From: Haloarcula amylolytica JCM 13557
Lineage (GTDB): Archaea; Halobacteriota; Halobacteria; Halobacteriales; Haloarculaceae
Direction: 5' to 3'
DNA length: 64,000 nt
Assembly: GCF_000336615.1 (NCBI RefSeq)
Contig: NZ_AOLW01000046.1
Span: forward strand, 286-64,285
Made by a program: the position numbers and the translations under genes. Of this stretch, positions 34,161 to 43,299 are shown piece after piece (position 1 is the stretch's first letter; each line of letters starts with the position of its first letter). The notes beneath the pieces were generated by a model. The model ran no database searches, was not told the origin of the DNA, and was given only the letters and a program-made list of their open reading frames with translations.

Positions 34161-35927
34161 TTAGTCAGCGCCTTCCTGCGACTTGGTGGTCGCGAACCGC
34201 TCGATGGACGCAACGTCGATGTCGCCGACCGACTCGTAGGGTCTGTTTACCACCACGTCGCCGGCGGTGCTCCGGCCGATACCGGGAATCGCGGTGAGTT
34301 CGTTCATCGACGCGCTGTTGAGGTCCAGCGGATACGGGACGCCAGTGACCGACCGATAGCCGTGGTCGGTGACTGCGATGTCGACGACGCTGCCGAGTTC
34401 GCGCTCGCCGGGGATGCCCACGAGGAGCGGATAGGTCCCCAGCTGGCGGCCGAAGGTCTTGCCGTCCTGATGGTACTCCAGATGCACGTCGGGCAGTATC
34501 GTCCCCGGCGGCGCGACCCGTTGGAGCATCGGGTTGTCGATGGTCTCGCGGACCTCCTGTTTGTACTGCTTGAACAGTTGCTTGTGGTCCTTGGCGATCT
34601 CCGCGCCGGTGTCGGCCATGTCGGTCCCCTCGAAGGCCATCACCTGCCGGATGTTTACTCGCCGGAGCATCAGCCCTTCGTCGTACACCCGCTGGAGGAA
34701 CCGCTTGTTGTGCTCGAAAGTCTCTCGCGTCTCGCCTTTCAGCCCATGAACGAGATTGATACCGGGCAGTAGCTTGGGAAGCCGACGGGCGGCGTCGTCG
34801 CCGAAGTTGGGAGCAGTGTCCCGCGCTCGCGGCGATGCCGCTCGCGTATCCGACCCGCTGCGCGGGTCGCCGTCTCCCCCAGGCCGCCAGCCAGCGACTT
34901 CGTTGACGATTTTGACCGCCTCGAAACACTGGTCGGCAGTGACGTTGAGGTTGTTGTCGCTCATCACGTTCGGGTCGGCCGATTCGAGGCCGAACGCGGC
35001 GGTGTCGCCGGGCGTGTTGTGCTCGGCGATGATGCGAATCCCCTCGCGGGCCTTCTCGGGCCACTTCACGACCGTGATGGGGTTCATGTTGTCGAGATGC
35101 AGCGTCTCCAGGTCCGGGGCGACCTCACGGATACCGCCGTAGAGCCGCTGCAGGGCATCCGGATTGGGTGCTTCGCCGTCGCCGCCGTAGGCCAGGATGT
35201 CGGCCTGCCGGCCCAGCCGGAAGTGCTTCACGCCGCGGTCCGAGAGGGCGTCGACCTCGTCGACGACACTCTCTGGTGGCCGGAAGTCAGGGTTGCCGTA
35301 CATCGGTTCCGTGCAGAAGGAACACCGGTACGGACAGCCCCGGGAGGTCTCCATCTCGCAGATGAGGTAGTCGGGATGGTTCGGGTGCTGTTCGACGACG
35401 AACGCGCCGGCGCGGGCCCACCGCGTCTCCTCCTCGATGTCCCGGTAGCGGTCGTTGAACCCCTCCAGGCCGGACTCGACGAGGTCGAACACCGCGGCCT
35501 CGACGTCCGCCATCGCCAGGAAGTCGAAATCGAGGTCGTCGCGGGCCGTCTCGCTCGCGCCCTCGTTGGCCTCGCCGACGCCGAAGCGGACCGGGCCGCC
35601 CATGATGGACGTCCCGTCGGCCGTCCAGGCGAGTTCCCGCACCTCGTCGGGTTCTGCCGGCGTCCCGCCGACGTACTTGCCGGGGACAGTCATGCCACCG
35701 ACGTACACCATGAGGTCGGCGGCCTCGATGTCACGCCAGACGGCGTTGTCCTCCCGGAGTTCGTCGATGGTGTGATACGTTATCTGCTCGCGGGGGACGC
35801 CGGCGTCGACGAGCGCGCCGGCGGCGTACCGCGGATACGTCGAGATGTACGGCGGCACCCCGAAGTGTGCGGGCTCGTCGACGTAGCCGTCGACGATGGT
35901 GACGTCGAGCGTCTCGGGGGCAGTCAT
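34161..35927 (-). CDS. Radical SAM protein with C-terminal helix-hairpin-helix
   Basis: Radical SAM enzyme, 588 aa from ATG 35927 (MTAPETLDVTIVDGYVDEPA). N-terminal domain about 1-190; 4Fe-4S/AdoMet site SRGCPYRCSFC (Cys 198, 202, 205); C-terminal HhH LNSASMNELTAIPGIGRSTA (about 538-557), which suggests nucleic-acid contact. Between VNEVAGWRPGG and NFGDDAARRLP lies an extra Arg/Ser-rich stretch (about 350-370) coded by a double-hairpin element. A CTAAAA block on the plus strand gives a leaderless TATA position for this start. Reaction unknown; similar archaeal proteins are described only as radical SAM. Confidence 0.85.
   Translation of the reverse strand: MTAPETLDVTIVDGYVDEPAHFGVPPYISTYPRYAAGALVDAGVPREQITYHTIDELREDNAVWRDIEAADLMVYVGGMTVPGKYVGGTPAEPDEVRELAWTADGTSIMGGPVRFGVGEANEGASETARDDLDFDFLAMADVEAAVFDLVESGLEGFNDRYRDIEEETRWARAGAFVVEQHPNHPDYLICEMETSRGCPYRCSFCTEPMYGNPDFRPPESVVDEVDALSDRGVKHFRLGRQADILAYGGDGEAPNPDALQRLYGGIREVAPDLETLHLDNMNPITVVKWPEKAREGIRIIAEHNTPGDTAAFGLESADPNVMSDNNLNVTADQCFEAVKIVNEVAGWRPGGDGDPRSGSDTRAASPRARDTAPNFGDDAARRLPKLLPGINLVHGLKGETRETFEHNKRFLQRVYDEGLMLRRVNIRQVMAFEGTDMADTGAEIAKDHKQLFKQYKQEVRETIDNPMLQRVAPPGTILPDVHLEYHQDGKTFGRQLGTYPLLVGIPGERELGSVVDIAVTDHGYRSVTGVPYPLDLNSASMNELTAIPGIGRSTAGDVVVNRPYESVGDIDVASIERFATTKSQEGAD
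34826..34869 (-). repeat. In-frame double-hairpin element, copy 3 (in the radical SAM gene)
   Basis: Read on the coding (minus) strand: hairpin 1 (34869-34851) cgacccgc-GCA-gcgggtcg, 8-bp perfect stem; 9-nt linker gatacgcga; hairpin 2 (34841-34829) gcggc-atc-gccgc; then gag. This is the same order as in trpB and trpA. Here the GCGAGC segment is read in another codon phase (cga gcg instead of gcg agc), so the encoded peptide differs while the DNA form is kept. Confidence 0.78.
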
Positions 35928-35950
35928 ACCCGTCGCTTGACGTTCGATAC

Positions 35951-35956
35951 CTAAAA
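35951..35956 (-). promoter_or_regulatory. TATA-like box of the radical SAM gene
   Basis: Minus strand ggttttaggta; TTTTAG starts 29 nt before ATG 35927, so the mRNA is probably leaderless. This also supports that ATG over longer upstream frames. Confidence 0.45.
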
Positions 35957-36170
35957 CCGTGTCTGGTCCGGCTTGTCTTACGTTCCGGTGAGCGATTATG
36001 TGAACGTCAGAACGCTCCGGACAGCCTTGGTTTCCTCTTAGTGTCCACCGACAGCCGGGTGGACTGCTCAAGCTGGATGGCGGTTTCTGCCTCTCTCCAG
36101 TTTCCGGACGAACAGGAACCATAGAACAGCACGCACACGTTCGCTGTAGCTCTTCGTAGCGGTGTCAATA

Positions 36171-37475
36171 CTACAGTTCGAAGAGGTAGGCGGGACTCGG
36201 CCCATCAAAGGCGGGAGAGCCAACGAGCGCGGTCGTGCCATGGAGCGCGACTGCAAAGCCGAACTCGGCGTCCTGTTTGGGGTTTTTCGGGACCAGCCGT
36301 CGCGTCTCGGTCCAGTCGTCGGCCGCCCTGAACACGTAGGCGTGGCCGGACGCACCTGCCTTGGGTGCCCCGAGGACCGCCACCCCGCCAGTGTACGCCA
36401 CCGACCAACCGACGTCGTCTCCCGAACCGGCATCCGTGGCGGTGAGCCGGGCGCGGCGCGTCCACTCGGTTTCGGTTTGCTCGAACACGTACGCACTGCC
36501 GCCCCCGTCGCCAGGAGCGCCGACAACTGCCGTACCGCCGTCGAGCGCGACCGACTGTCCGAACAGGCTATCAGCCACCGAGTCGTCGGGTGTGAGCAGC
36601 GTCTGTTGTGTCCACTCACCGTCCGCCCGCTCGTAGACGAACACCGCGCCTGTCTCCTGGCCGTCCTGCTCGGCGTAGGGCGCACCGACCAGCACAGTGT
36701 CGCCAGCAACCGTGACGGCGGTCCCGAAGAGGTTCTCGGCGTCGCTTCCGAGCGCGGCCTCCTGTGTCCAGTCCGTTCCGTCGCGCCCGAACACGTACGC
36801 GCTGCCGCTCCACGACCGCATCGTCGTCGGATCGTTGTTGTCGCCGACGACAACCCGTTCGCCGTCGAACGCGACTGACCGGCCGAACTCATCTCTGTCT
36901 TCGTTAGGGACAAACTGATGCCGCTGTCGCCACTGGCCGTCGTCCCGCGCAAAGAGGTAGACTGCGCCCCCTTCGGAGCCAGCACCGGGGCCACCGAGAA
37001 TCGCTTCCTCACCGACCATCGCGGCCGAGATGTTGTAGCCGCCGAAGTGCTCCTCCTCGACAGGAGTCAATACAGTCGTCGGGCGCCAGCCGCCGTCGGC
37101 CTCGAACACGTAGGCCCCGTCGCTTTCGGCGAGAACGACTGCGGCGTCCGCCGACAGTGCCACGGCCCGGCCGAACTCGTCGACGGTCCCGTTCGGAGTG
37201 GGGGTGAACACAGGCGTTCCAGCCTCCTCCGCCACCGCTGGTGAGGCTGTCTCGGTCGGACTCGAAATGGCTGTCGCGGTCTCCGTGCGCGTCTCAGAGG
37301 GTGTGGACGTCGCCGGCTCACTATCCGTCGGTGGGGGCAACGTCGCCGTGGGTGTTGCCGTCCGTGTCGGGGTGGCTGCCTCATCAGCGCCGCTGTCGGT
37401 GAGTACATTACAACCGGCCAGTCCAGCGGGGAGTGAGACGCCAACCGCTCGAAGGAGGGTACGTCTGGAGACCAT
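36171..37475 (-). CDS. FG-GAP-repeat beta-propeller lipoprotein
   Basis: Surface-anchored protein, 434 aa. Tat/lipoprotein signal VSRRTLLRAVGVSLPAG with lipobox LAGCN, then a Thr/Pro/Ser-rich linker (about 30-85) and six to seven repeats of about 50 residues with the pattern FGxxVA-xGDxxxVGAP-GxxYVFxR...W (for example FGTAVTVAGDTVLVGAPYA, FGQSVALDGGTAVVGAPGDG), typical of FG-GAP propellers. Likely binds a ligand or metal ions at the cell surface; no enzymatic site is seen. ATG 37475 is chosen because a TATA box lies 24-29 nt upstream; ATG 37490 is too close to it. Confidence 0.83.
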   Translation of the reverse strand: MVSRRTLLRAVGVSLPAGLAGCNVLTDSGADEAATPTRTATPTATLPPPTDSEPATSTPSETRTETATAISSPTETASPAVAEEAGTPVFTPTPNGTVDEFGRAVALSADAAVVLAESDGAYVFEADGGWRPTTVLTPVEEEHFGGYNISAAMVGEEAILGGPGAGSEGGAVYLFARDDGQWRQRHQFVPNEDRDEFGRSVAFDGERVVVGDNNDPTTMRSWSGSAYVFGRDGTDWTQEAALGSDAENLFGTAVTVAGDTVLVGAPYAEQDGQETGAVFVYERADGEWTQQTLLTPDDSVADSLFGQSVALDGGTAVVGAPGDGGGSAYVFEQTETEWTRRARLTATDAGSGDDVGWSVAYTGGVAVLGAPKAGASGHAYVFRAADDWTETRRLVPKNPKQDAEFGFAVALHGTTALVGSPAFDGPSPAYLFEL

Positions 37476-37498
37476 TTCGTAGGGCGTCAAAACCTACG

Positions 37499-37504
37499 TA
37501 TAAA
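37499..37504 (-). promoter_or_regulatory. TATA box of the FG-GAP lipoprotein gene
   Basis: Minus strand cgtttatacgta, TTTATA beginning 29 nt before ATG 37475; a strong match to a leaderless haloarchaeal promoter and the reason for preferring that start. Confidence 0.55.
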
Positions 37505-37560
37505 CGTTTTATGGGGTCCCAGAGCCGGTATCAGGTCCGAATCCACGACGCCGTTGCGTC

Positions 37561-37899
37561 TCACTCCGAAACCGCGGCGGCGACCAGTTCGGCGTTCTTG
37601 ACGTTGGTCTTCCAGTAGGCGTCGAAGAGGTCACCGACGACGGGGACGCTTCCGAACAGCATCTCCACCGCGATGTTTGCGAGCAGTCGGAGCAGCGTCC
37701 GTTTCGGGACGCCGAGTCGAATCGCCTCTGCGACGATGTACAGCGAGCACACCGCAGTGGCGACGTCGCCCGCGACCGGGAGCAGGCCGATTATCGGGTC
37801 GAGACCGACACGGAGCGTTGTGCCGGGTACGCGGACGCTCTCGTCAAGGATGTGAGCGACGGTTCGAATACGGCCCAGTGCTGCCGGCTCCGTGTCCAT
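37561..37899 (-). CDS. DUF4112-family small membrane protein
   Basis: A 112-aa protein with the DUF4112 signature: LDESVRVPGTTLRVGLDPIIG, LLPVAGDVATAVCSLYIVAEA and ANIAVEMLFGSVPVVGDLFD, two hydrophobic hairpins each ending in a GD turn. The function of the family is unknown. ATG 37899 is used; a GTG nine nt further up (37908) is an alternative. Not coupled to its neighbours. Confidence 0.85.
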   Translation of the reverse strand: MDTEPAALGRIRTVAHILDESVRVPGTTLRVGLDPIIGLLPVAGDVATAVCSLYIVAEAIRLGVPKRTLLRLLANIAVEMLFGSVPVVGDLFDAYWKTNVKNAELVAAAVSE

Positions 37900-37967
37900 A
37901 TCTGACACACGAGTGGGTGCCTAATGGGCGTGATGCCTGAGCGACAAGTCGGCACCGGTCCACACAC

Positions 37968-39422
37968 TCAGTCGTCGGCGACAGCAGACGACGGAGCCGA
38001 ATCAGCTTGTTGGGACCCGTCATACCGTCCGCCGAACAGCGTTGTCGCAAACAGGATCAGCGGCGAGAGGAACGCGAAGAAGTAGTACGGGGCGTAGGCA
38101 AGCGTTCCGACCCCAAAGACCGCAGACATATAGACGGCACCGGCGTGCCACGGGAAGAGCGCGCCGGTCGGGGTTCCGGCGGATTCGATAGCCTGTGAGA
38201 GGTCGTCGCTGGCCAGACCGTACTCGTCGTAGAGATTCCGGAGCGTGAGCCCGGGGACGACGATGCTCATGTACTGCTGGGCCGAAAAGGCGTTGACGAA
38301 GATGGCCGAAACGCCGGTCCCGACGACAAGGCTGCGCGGGCCGCGGACAGCGGTCGCAAGGTGGTGTGCGAGCACGGCGAGGACGCCGGTCCGTTCGAGG
38401 AGTCCACCGAGACTAAGGGCCGCAACGACGACAGCAATCGTCCAGGCCGACCCCGAGATACCACCGCTTGCCAGCAGGTCGTTCACGAGGTCCATCCCCG
38501 TTTCAGGGGCCGTCCCGTCGAGAAAGACGGTCCAGGCGGCAGTGAACGACCGACCCTGAACGAAGATGGTCGTGAAGGTTCCGGCGAAGACACCGGCGAC
38601 TAGCGTCGGGAGCGCTGGGATTCCGTACAGCGCCAGTCCGAAGGTGACAACGAGCGGGATAAGTACCAGCATCGAGAGGTCGTAGCTGCCAGCGAGTGCG
38701 CCCTGTATCTCGGCGACGCGCCCGGTCGGGATTTCACCGACGGTACGCAGTCCCAGCGCAGCGTAGAGCAGGACCGAGAGGCCAAACGCCAGCACGGTCC
38801 CGTTGCGCATCGCCCGGATGTGGTCGTAGAGGTCAGTGTTCGTCACGGCGGCCGCGAGGTTCGTCGTATCCGAGAGGGGTGACTGCTTGTCGCCCGCGTA
38901 GGCACCCGAGAGGATGGCACCAGCGGTCATCGGCGTGGGTACACCGAGGCCGGAGCCGATGCCGATGAAGGCCACGCCGAGGGTGCCGGCTGTCGTCCAT
39001 GACGACCCGATGGAGAAGGCGACGACCATCGCGAGCAGCGCTGTCACCGGCAGGAACACGTCCGGTGTCAGTATCGAGAGCCCGTAGTACATCAGCCCGG
39101 GAATGGTGCCCGCGCTAACCCACGTCGCGATGAGCCCGTAGATAACGAACAGAATGAGAATGGCCTGCAGCCCCATCAGCAGACTGTCCGCGAGCCCCTC
39201 GTAGAGGTCGTCCCACGAGTAGCCGAGCCAGTATTTCCCGACTGCGCCAGTCAGCACGATACTCCAGAGCAGCGGCCCGTGTGGGGCCAGCTTCAGATAC
39301 CCGGACCCGATGCCGAGGAACAGGACGACACCGAGTACGGGGACCAACGCCTGAAGGACCCCCGGACGGCGCTCTGACGGGATGTCCTCGTACGTCAGCG
39401 GTTCGAGAGTGAGTGATGTCAC
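37968..39422 (-). CDS. nhaC: Na+/H+ antiporter, NhaC family
   Basis: Integral membrane secondary transporter, 484 aa with 11-12 helices, exchanging Na+ (or an organic substrate pair such as malate/lactate) for H+. Family segments: FSIGSSWTTAGTLGVAFIGIG (about 135-155), GAILSGAYAGDKQSPLSDTT (about 168-187) and GTGVSAIFVNAFSAQQYMSIV (about 375-395). GTG start 39422 with an AT-rich ttttaatacata upstream. In a halophile, sodium export and pH balance are the likely tasks; the exact substrate is open. Confidence 0.88.
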   Translation of the reverse strand: MTSLTLEPLTYEDIPSERRPGVLQALVPVLGVVLFLGIGSGYLKLAPHGPLLWSIVLTGAVGKYWLGYSWDDLYEGLADSLLMGLQAILILFVIYGLIATWVSAGTIPGLMYYGLSILTPDVFLPVTALLAMVVAFSIGSSWTTAGTLGVAFIGIGSGLGVPTPMTAGAILSGAYAGDKQSPLSDTTNLAAAVTNTDLYDHIRAMRNGTVLAFGLSVLLYAALGLRTVGEIPTGRVAEIQGALAGSYDLSMLVLIPLVVTFGLALYGIPALPTLVAGVFAGTFTTIFVQGRSFTAAWTVFLDGTAPETGMDLVNDLLASGGISGSAWTIAVVVAALSLGGLLERTGVLAVLAHHLATAVRGPRSLVVGTGVSAIFVNAFSAQQYMSIVVPGLTLRNLYDEYGLASDDLSQAIESAGTPTGALFPWHAGAVYMSAVFGVGTLAYAPYYFFAFLSPLILFATTLFGGRYDGSQQADSAPSSAVADD

Positions 39423-39694
39423 GCTTACACCGACCTAATAACTCATATGTATTAAAAAGAGCGATAATATCTCTGCAGCGCATATGGCAAAGTATCTCTT
39501 TCAGGGGTATTGTTGTCAAGCACCAATGGCACAGACGCAAAGCGGGACTAATGTGCACTTAGTATGCGTCCCTCCAGCGGGTCACGCTGGTTGGTGTGGA
39601 CCGGGCTGAACGGGCTACTCAACGGGATCTCGACGGTACTAGGTCATTTCGACGCTGCTGACCCAGTACCGGCGGCGGTCGGACAGACGCAGTC
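39423..39694. other. 272-nt intergenic region upstream of nhaC
   Basis: The 60 nt next to nhaC are AT-rich (ctttttaatacata on the minus strand) and should contain its promoter. The remainder, downstream of the ABC transporter stop, has no supported gene or strong hairpin. Confidence 0.45.
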
Positions 39695-41617
39695 TCAGTC
39701 GTCGGCGCTGACCGTTCGGTCGTCGGCCTGGGCGTGCCAGAGATCGGCGTAATCGCCGTCGGCCGCGAGCAGGTCATTGTGAGTACCCCGTTCGACGATT
39801 TCCCCGTCGTCCATCACGACGATGCGGTCCGCGTCCTGAATCGTTGAGAGGCGGTGGGCGATGACGAAGGCGGTGCGGTCCGCGACCAGTTGCTCGATGC
39901 TTTCCTGAATCCGGTCTTCCGTCTCCGTGTCCACGTCGCTGGTCGCCTCGTCGAAGATGATGATTTCGGGGTCGTTCAGCAGAGCGCGGGCGATGGCGAC
40001 CCGCTGGCGCTGGCCGCCCGAGAGTTTGATGCCCCGCTCGCCGATCTGCGTGTCGTACCCATCCGGCAAGTCTTGAATGAATTCGTGGGCCTGTGCGGCC
40101 TTCGCCGCGTCGCGGACGCGGTCGCGTGCGGTCTCCCAGCCGACCCCTTCGGTCTCCTCGTCCGACTGTTCGGCGTCGAGTACCTCGCGGTCGCCGTAGG
40201 CGATGTTCTCGGCGACCGTCCCCGAGAACAGGTACGGCTGTTGTTCGACGATGGCGATTTCGCCCCTGAGGCTCTGGAGGCCGTACTCGCGTACGTCGAC
40301 GCCGTCGACGCTCACCGCGCCAGCATCCACGTCGTGGAACCGCGGCACTAATTTCAGCAGCGTGGATTTGCCGGCGCCGGTCGCACCGGCCAGCCCGATG
40401 GTCGCGCCGTCGGGCACGTCCAGCGACACGTCGCGGACGACCGGCGGTTCGTCGCCGTAGCCGAAGGTCACGTCGTCGAACGCGACCGACCCGTCGATGC
40501 TGTCGGGTTCGTACGGGTCCGCGGGGTCGGTGACTTCGGGGTCCTGACCCAGCAGCCCGAACACGCGCTCGGCGCTGGACTTGGCGAGCTGGTACTTGTT
40601 CGCTGACCGCCCGATTCGGCGCATCGGCGAGTACAGCCGGCGGATATACAGGAAGAACAGGGCAAACGCCCCGGTCGACAGCGCCGCTTCGCTCTCGGGA
40701 GCCGTGATGAAGTCCATCCCGGCGACGTACAGAATCAGGACGAACGCGATACCAGTAAGCAGTCGCAGGCCGGCGAAAAAGGCCCGGCGGATGCGCAGGG
40801 CGGCCACCTTCTGGTCGTGATACTCCTGGCTCTGGTCGGTCACCCGCTTGCGCTCGAAGTCGTAGCGGTCGAACGCCTTGATGACTGGCGCGCCGCTGAG
40901 GTTGTTCTCTAACCGGGTGTTGAGCCGGGACACTGTCTGGCGGATGGAGCGGTATTTCGGCTCGATCCAGGTGAGGAAGAAGCCGCTGGCGATGCCGATG
41001 AGTGGCACCGGGCCGAGCGCGATGAGCGCCAGTTTCGGAGAGTACCGGTAGAGGATGACCGCGATACCACCGACGGTGGCCACCACCCGAATCATCTGGC
41101 GGAACTCCGTGTTGAGAAACGACTCCAGCCGGTTGATGTCGCTGTTGAGTATCGACATCATCCCGCCGGTCTGGTGGTTCGCAAAGAAGGACAGCGAGAG
41201 GTGTTGCAGGTGGTCGTAGGTGTCGTTCCGGAGGTCCCGCTGTATCTTCTGGGCGCTCGACTGGAGGAGATATCTGGAGGCGAATCGGGTTGCCGACCGA
41301 AGGAGATAGGCGATAGCCGCGATGGCGACCAGCCGCTGGAGGAACGCGATACGGGCGGCTTCGCCCGTGATTTGGCCGGGCGGCAACAGGCCGGCATCCG
41401 TCAGCAGCCCCGGTTCGCCGCTGCTGAGGACGACGCGGTCGATGGCCGCGGCGACGATTATCGGCGGCACAAGGCGGGCGAACCGGGTACAGAACGCCGC
41501 CAGAATGCCGACAAGCAGACGGAGCCAGTAGGGCGTAGCGTAGCCGACGAGATTGACCATCGGGTGGCCGTCGACGTTCTCGCGGACGCCCTCGAAGCCG
41601 CCCTGGTCGTCAGGCAT
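39695..41617 (-). CDS. ABC exporter half-transporter (fused membrane and ATPase domains)
   Basis: MsbA/multidrug-type exporter, 640 aa, acting as a dimer in the cytoplasmic membrane. Six-helix domain about 30-345; nucleotide-binding domain about 375-625 with Walker A GATGAGKSTLLKL, Q-loop, signature LSGGQRQRVAIARALL, Walker B IIIFDEATSDVD and H-loop AHRLSTIQDA. A hydrophilic insert (AEQSDEETEGVGWETARDRV) lies between Walker A and the signature. Substrate (lipid, drug or peptide) unknown. Isolated gene. Confidence 0.92.
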   Translation of the reverse strand: MPDDQGGFEGVRENVDGHPMVNLVGYATPYWLRLLVGILAAFCTRFARLVPPIIVAAAIDRVVLSSGEPGLLTDAGLLPPGQITGEAARIAFLQRLVAIAAIAYLLRSATRFASRYLLQSSAQKIQRDLRNDTYDHLQHLSLSFFANHQTGGMMSILNSDINRLESFLNTEFRQMIRVVATVGGIAVILYRYSPKLALIALGPVPLIGIASGFFLTWIEPKYRSIRQTVSRLNTRLENNLSGAPVIKAFDRYDFERKRVTDQSQEYHDQKVAALRIRRAFFAGLRLLTGIAFVLILYVAGMDFITAPESEAALSTGAFALFFLYIRRLYSPMRRIGRSANKYQLAKSSAERVFGLLGQDPEVTDPADPYEPDSIDGSVAFDDVTFGYGDEPPVVRDVSLDVPDGATIGLAGATGAGKSTLLKLVPRFHDVDAGAVSVDGVDVREYGLQSLRGEIAIVEQQPYLFSGTVAENIAYGDREVLDAEQSDEETEGVGWETARDRVRDAAKAAQAHEFIQDLPDGYDTQIGERGIKLSGGQRQRVAIARALLNDPEIIIFDEATSDVDTETEDRIQESIEQLVADRTAFVIAHRLSTIQDADRIVVMDDGEIVERGTHNDLLAADGDYADLWHAQADDRTVSADD

Positions 41618-41686
41618 AGACGCTAGTTGGTCCGGAAACTGATATATGCCGGGCTTCGACCCGGAGACGGTGACTTCACTGCGTCG

Positions 41687-42484
41687 TCAGACGAAGATAC
41701 AGCCTTCACTTTCGGGACCCGAGGCGGGCGGTCTGGCACCGTCGGCCAGCCGGCCCGCCGAAACCACGGCGGCCAACGAGTCCAGCGCGTCGTGGTTCCC
41801 GAGGTAGGTGTCGCGATGTTCGCCGACAGTGACGCTACAGGCTTCGACCGCCGCGACGTTTGCCTCTCGACGCTGTCGTGGGTTGTCGACGTTCTTGTAC
41901 CCCTCGCGGTAGCAGCCCAGCCAGCCGAACGTCGCGGCGGGGTACACCTCCGCGACCAGCGTGTCGGCGTCCCAGCCCTGCATCGGCACGACGGCTGTCG
42001 CGTCGTCGTCTCGCAGTTTACCGAGCACGTCCCGGACCCCGTAGAAGGTCATGCTTCGGGTCCGATTCGTGTAGGGACACAGTGCGCCGCGGCGGAAATC
42101 CGTCTCCCGGCGCAGGTCCCGGTTGCCGGTCGCCATCTCCCCGGTGTGCCGGCACGCCTCTGAGAGCGACCCCGGGTCGGTCGGCCCGCTGCCGCTTGCG
42201 AGCCAGTCGACGAAGCCCGACCAGGTCCCGCCACACTGCGCGTCAAGGAGCGCCTGGGGCAGGCTGAACGGGAAATCTAGCCCAACAGTGCCCACATCTT
42301 CGTCGGTGATGCGGTCGACGAGGCCAGCGTGGGCCGTCTCACGGTCCCGACCCCACTCGTCTGTCCCGCGGTAGCACCGCTGAATCTGCAGTCCGTCTCC
42401 CGTCGGTATCGCCTCGGTGACCCAGAGCGCGTCGCCAGCGGTCGCTGCGCCGCTGAAATCCGCCCCGAGGACGCGTTCACTCAT
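41687..42484 (-). CDS. DUF429-family protein (RNase H-like fold)
   Basis: A 265-aa protein from ATG 42484 (MSERVLGADFSGAATAGDAL). DUF429 features: an N-terminal Asp-containing strand LGADFSGA, VGLDFPFSLPQALL (about 65-78), MTFYGVRDVL and VAEVYPAATFGWL (about 175-190), NHDALDSLAAVVSA near the end. The fold is predicted nuclease-like with acidic residues (D8, D69, D239 area) but no activity is established. Divergent from the small CxxC gene. Confidence 0.8.
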   Translation of the reverse strand: MSERVLGADFSGAATAGDALWVTEAIPTGDGLQIQRCYRGTDEWGRDRETAHAGLVDRITDEDVGTVGLDFPFSLPQALLDAQCGGTWSGFVDWLASGSGPTDPGSLSEACRHTGEMATGNRDLRRETDFRRGALCPYTNRTRSMTFYGVRDVLGKLRDDDATAVVPMQGWDADTLVAEVYPAATFGWLGCYREGYKNVDNPRQRREANVAAVEACSVTVGEHRDTYLGNHDALDSLAAVVSAGRLADGARPPASGPESEGCIFV

Positions 42485-42589
42485 ACACCCGAGTACGCCG
42501 GTGACGGTATCAATGTTGGGACTGGCACGAACGGGGTGGCCCCTTCCCCGTCCGTAAGGGGTTTGTCCCCGACGGACCAACGGAATAGT

Positions 42590-42748
42590 ATGCCAGCCAC
42601 TATGGAGGTCGTCTGCACGGACGACAGCTGCGAACTCGACATGTTCGAGATGCACTACACGTACGATATGCCGGACGATGTCGAACTCGCGGCGTTCTCC
42701 TGTCCGTACTGTGGCGGGACGGACTGCCTCGACGAAGTGGAACTATGA
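42590..42748 (+). CDS. Small zinc-binding protein
   Basis: A 52-aa protein from ATG 42590. Four cysteines are in two groups: VVCTDDSCELDMF (about 9 and 14) and FSCPYCGGTDC (about 38, 41, 46), suggesting one zinc site. Acidic, as usual for haloarchaeal small zinc proteins. Its stop overlaps the Hsp20 start by 4 nt, so the two are co-translated. Function unknown; a redox or protein-binding role beside a chaperone is possible. Confidence 0.75.
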   Translation: MPATMEVVCTDDSCELDMFEMHYTYDMPDDVELAAFSCPYCGGTDCLDEVEL

Positions 42749-43269
42749 TGCGGGACATCGGCTCCTCGATCAGCGACGCGATCTTCGAGAACATCGGTCG
42801 AGCCGCCGGCCGGGTCCAGGAGAACAAGCCGCTGGCCTCGGACCTGCTGGAGTCGGACGACGCCTACCTCGTCGTCTTCGACGCGCCCGGCACGACGGCG
42901 TCGGACATCCAGGTCCGGTACGTCGACGACCGCGTGGAGGTCCGCATCGACCGCTTCCGTGACTTCTACGAGGGCTTCGAGATGCGCTACCCCGGCCGCG
43001 GGCTCGCGCTCGACGGGAGCGTCACTCTTCCGAGCGACGCCGCTGTCGACCCGGAGACGGCGCAGGCGACGCTCAAGAGCAACGGCACGCTCCACGTTCG
43101 CGTCCCGAAGGCCGAGACCGACCACGACGAGGACGAGGCAACGGATGTCGGCGTCGAAAGCGACGACAGCGAGACGGCCGAGGACAACGAAGCGGATGCA
43201 GACGGCGAACCAGCCGACGGTCAAGACGTGACCGAAGCAGCCGACGAGGGCGAAGACGACGACGCCTGA
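42745..43269 (+). CDS. hsp20: Hsp20/alpha-crystallin-type small heat-shock protein
   Basis: ATP-independent holdase chaperone, 174 aa. The alpha-crystallin domain spans about 35-120: AYLVVFDAPGTTASDIQVRY, GLALDGSVTLPSDAAVD and the C-terminal SNGTLHVRVPKA, the family's GxLxxxxP-like strand. After it comes a long acidic tail (about 125-174, nearly all Asp/Glu/Ala/Thr) with no IxI motif, so oligomer assembly may be unusual. Start ATG 42745 overlaps the upstream zinc-protein stop; both form a small operon. Confidence 0.85.
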   Translation: MMRDIGSSISDAIFENIGRAAGRVQENKPLASDLLESDDAYLVVFDAPGTTASDIQVRYVDDRVEVRIDRFRDFYEGFEMRYPGRGLALDGSVTLPSDAAVDPETAQATLKSNGTLHVRVPKAETDHDEDEATDVGVESDDSETAEDNEADADGEPADGQDVTEAADEGEDDDA

Positions 43270-43299
43270 TCGGAGCGTATACACTTTCTCACAGCGCAT

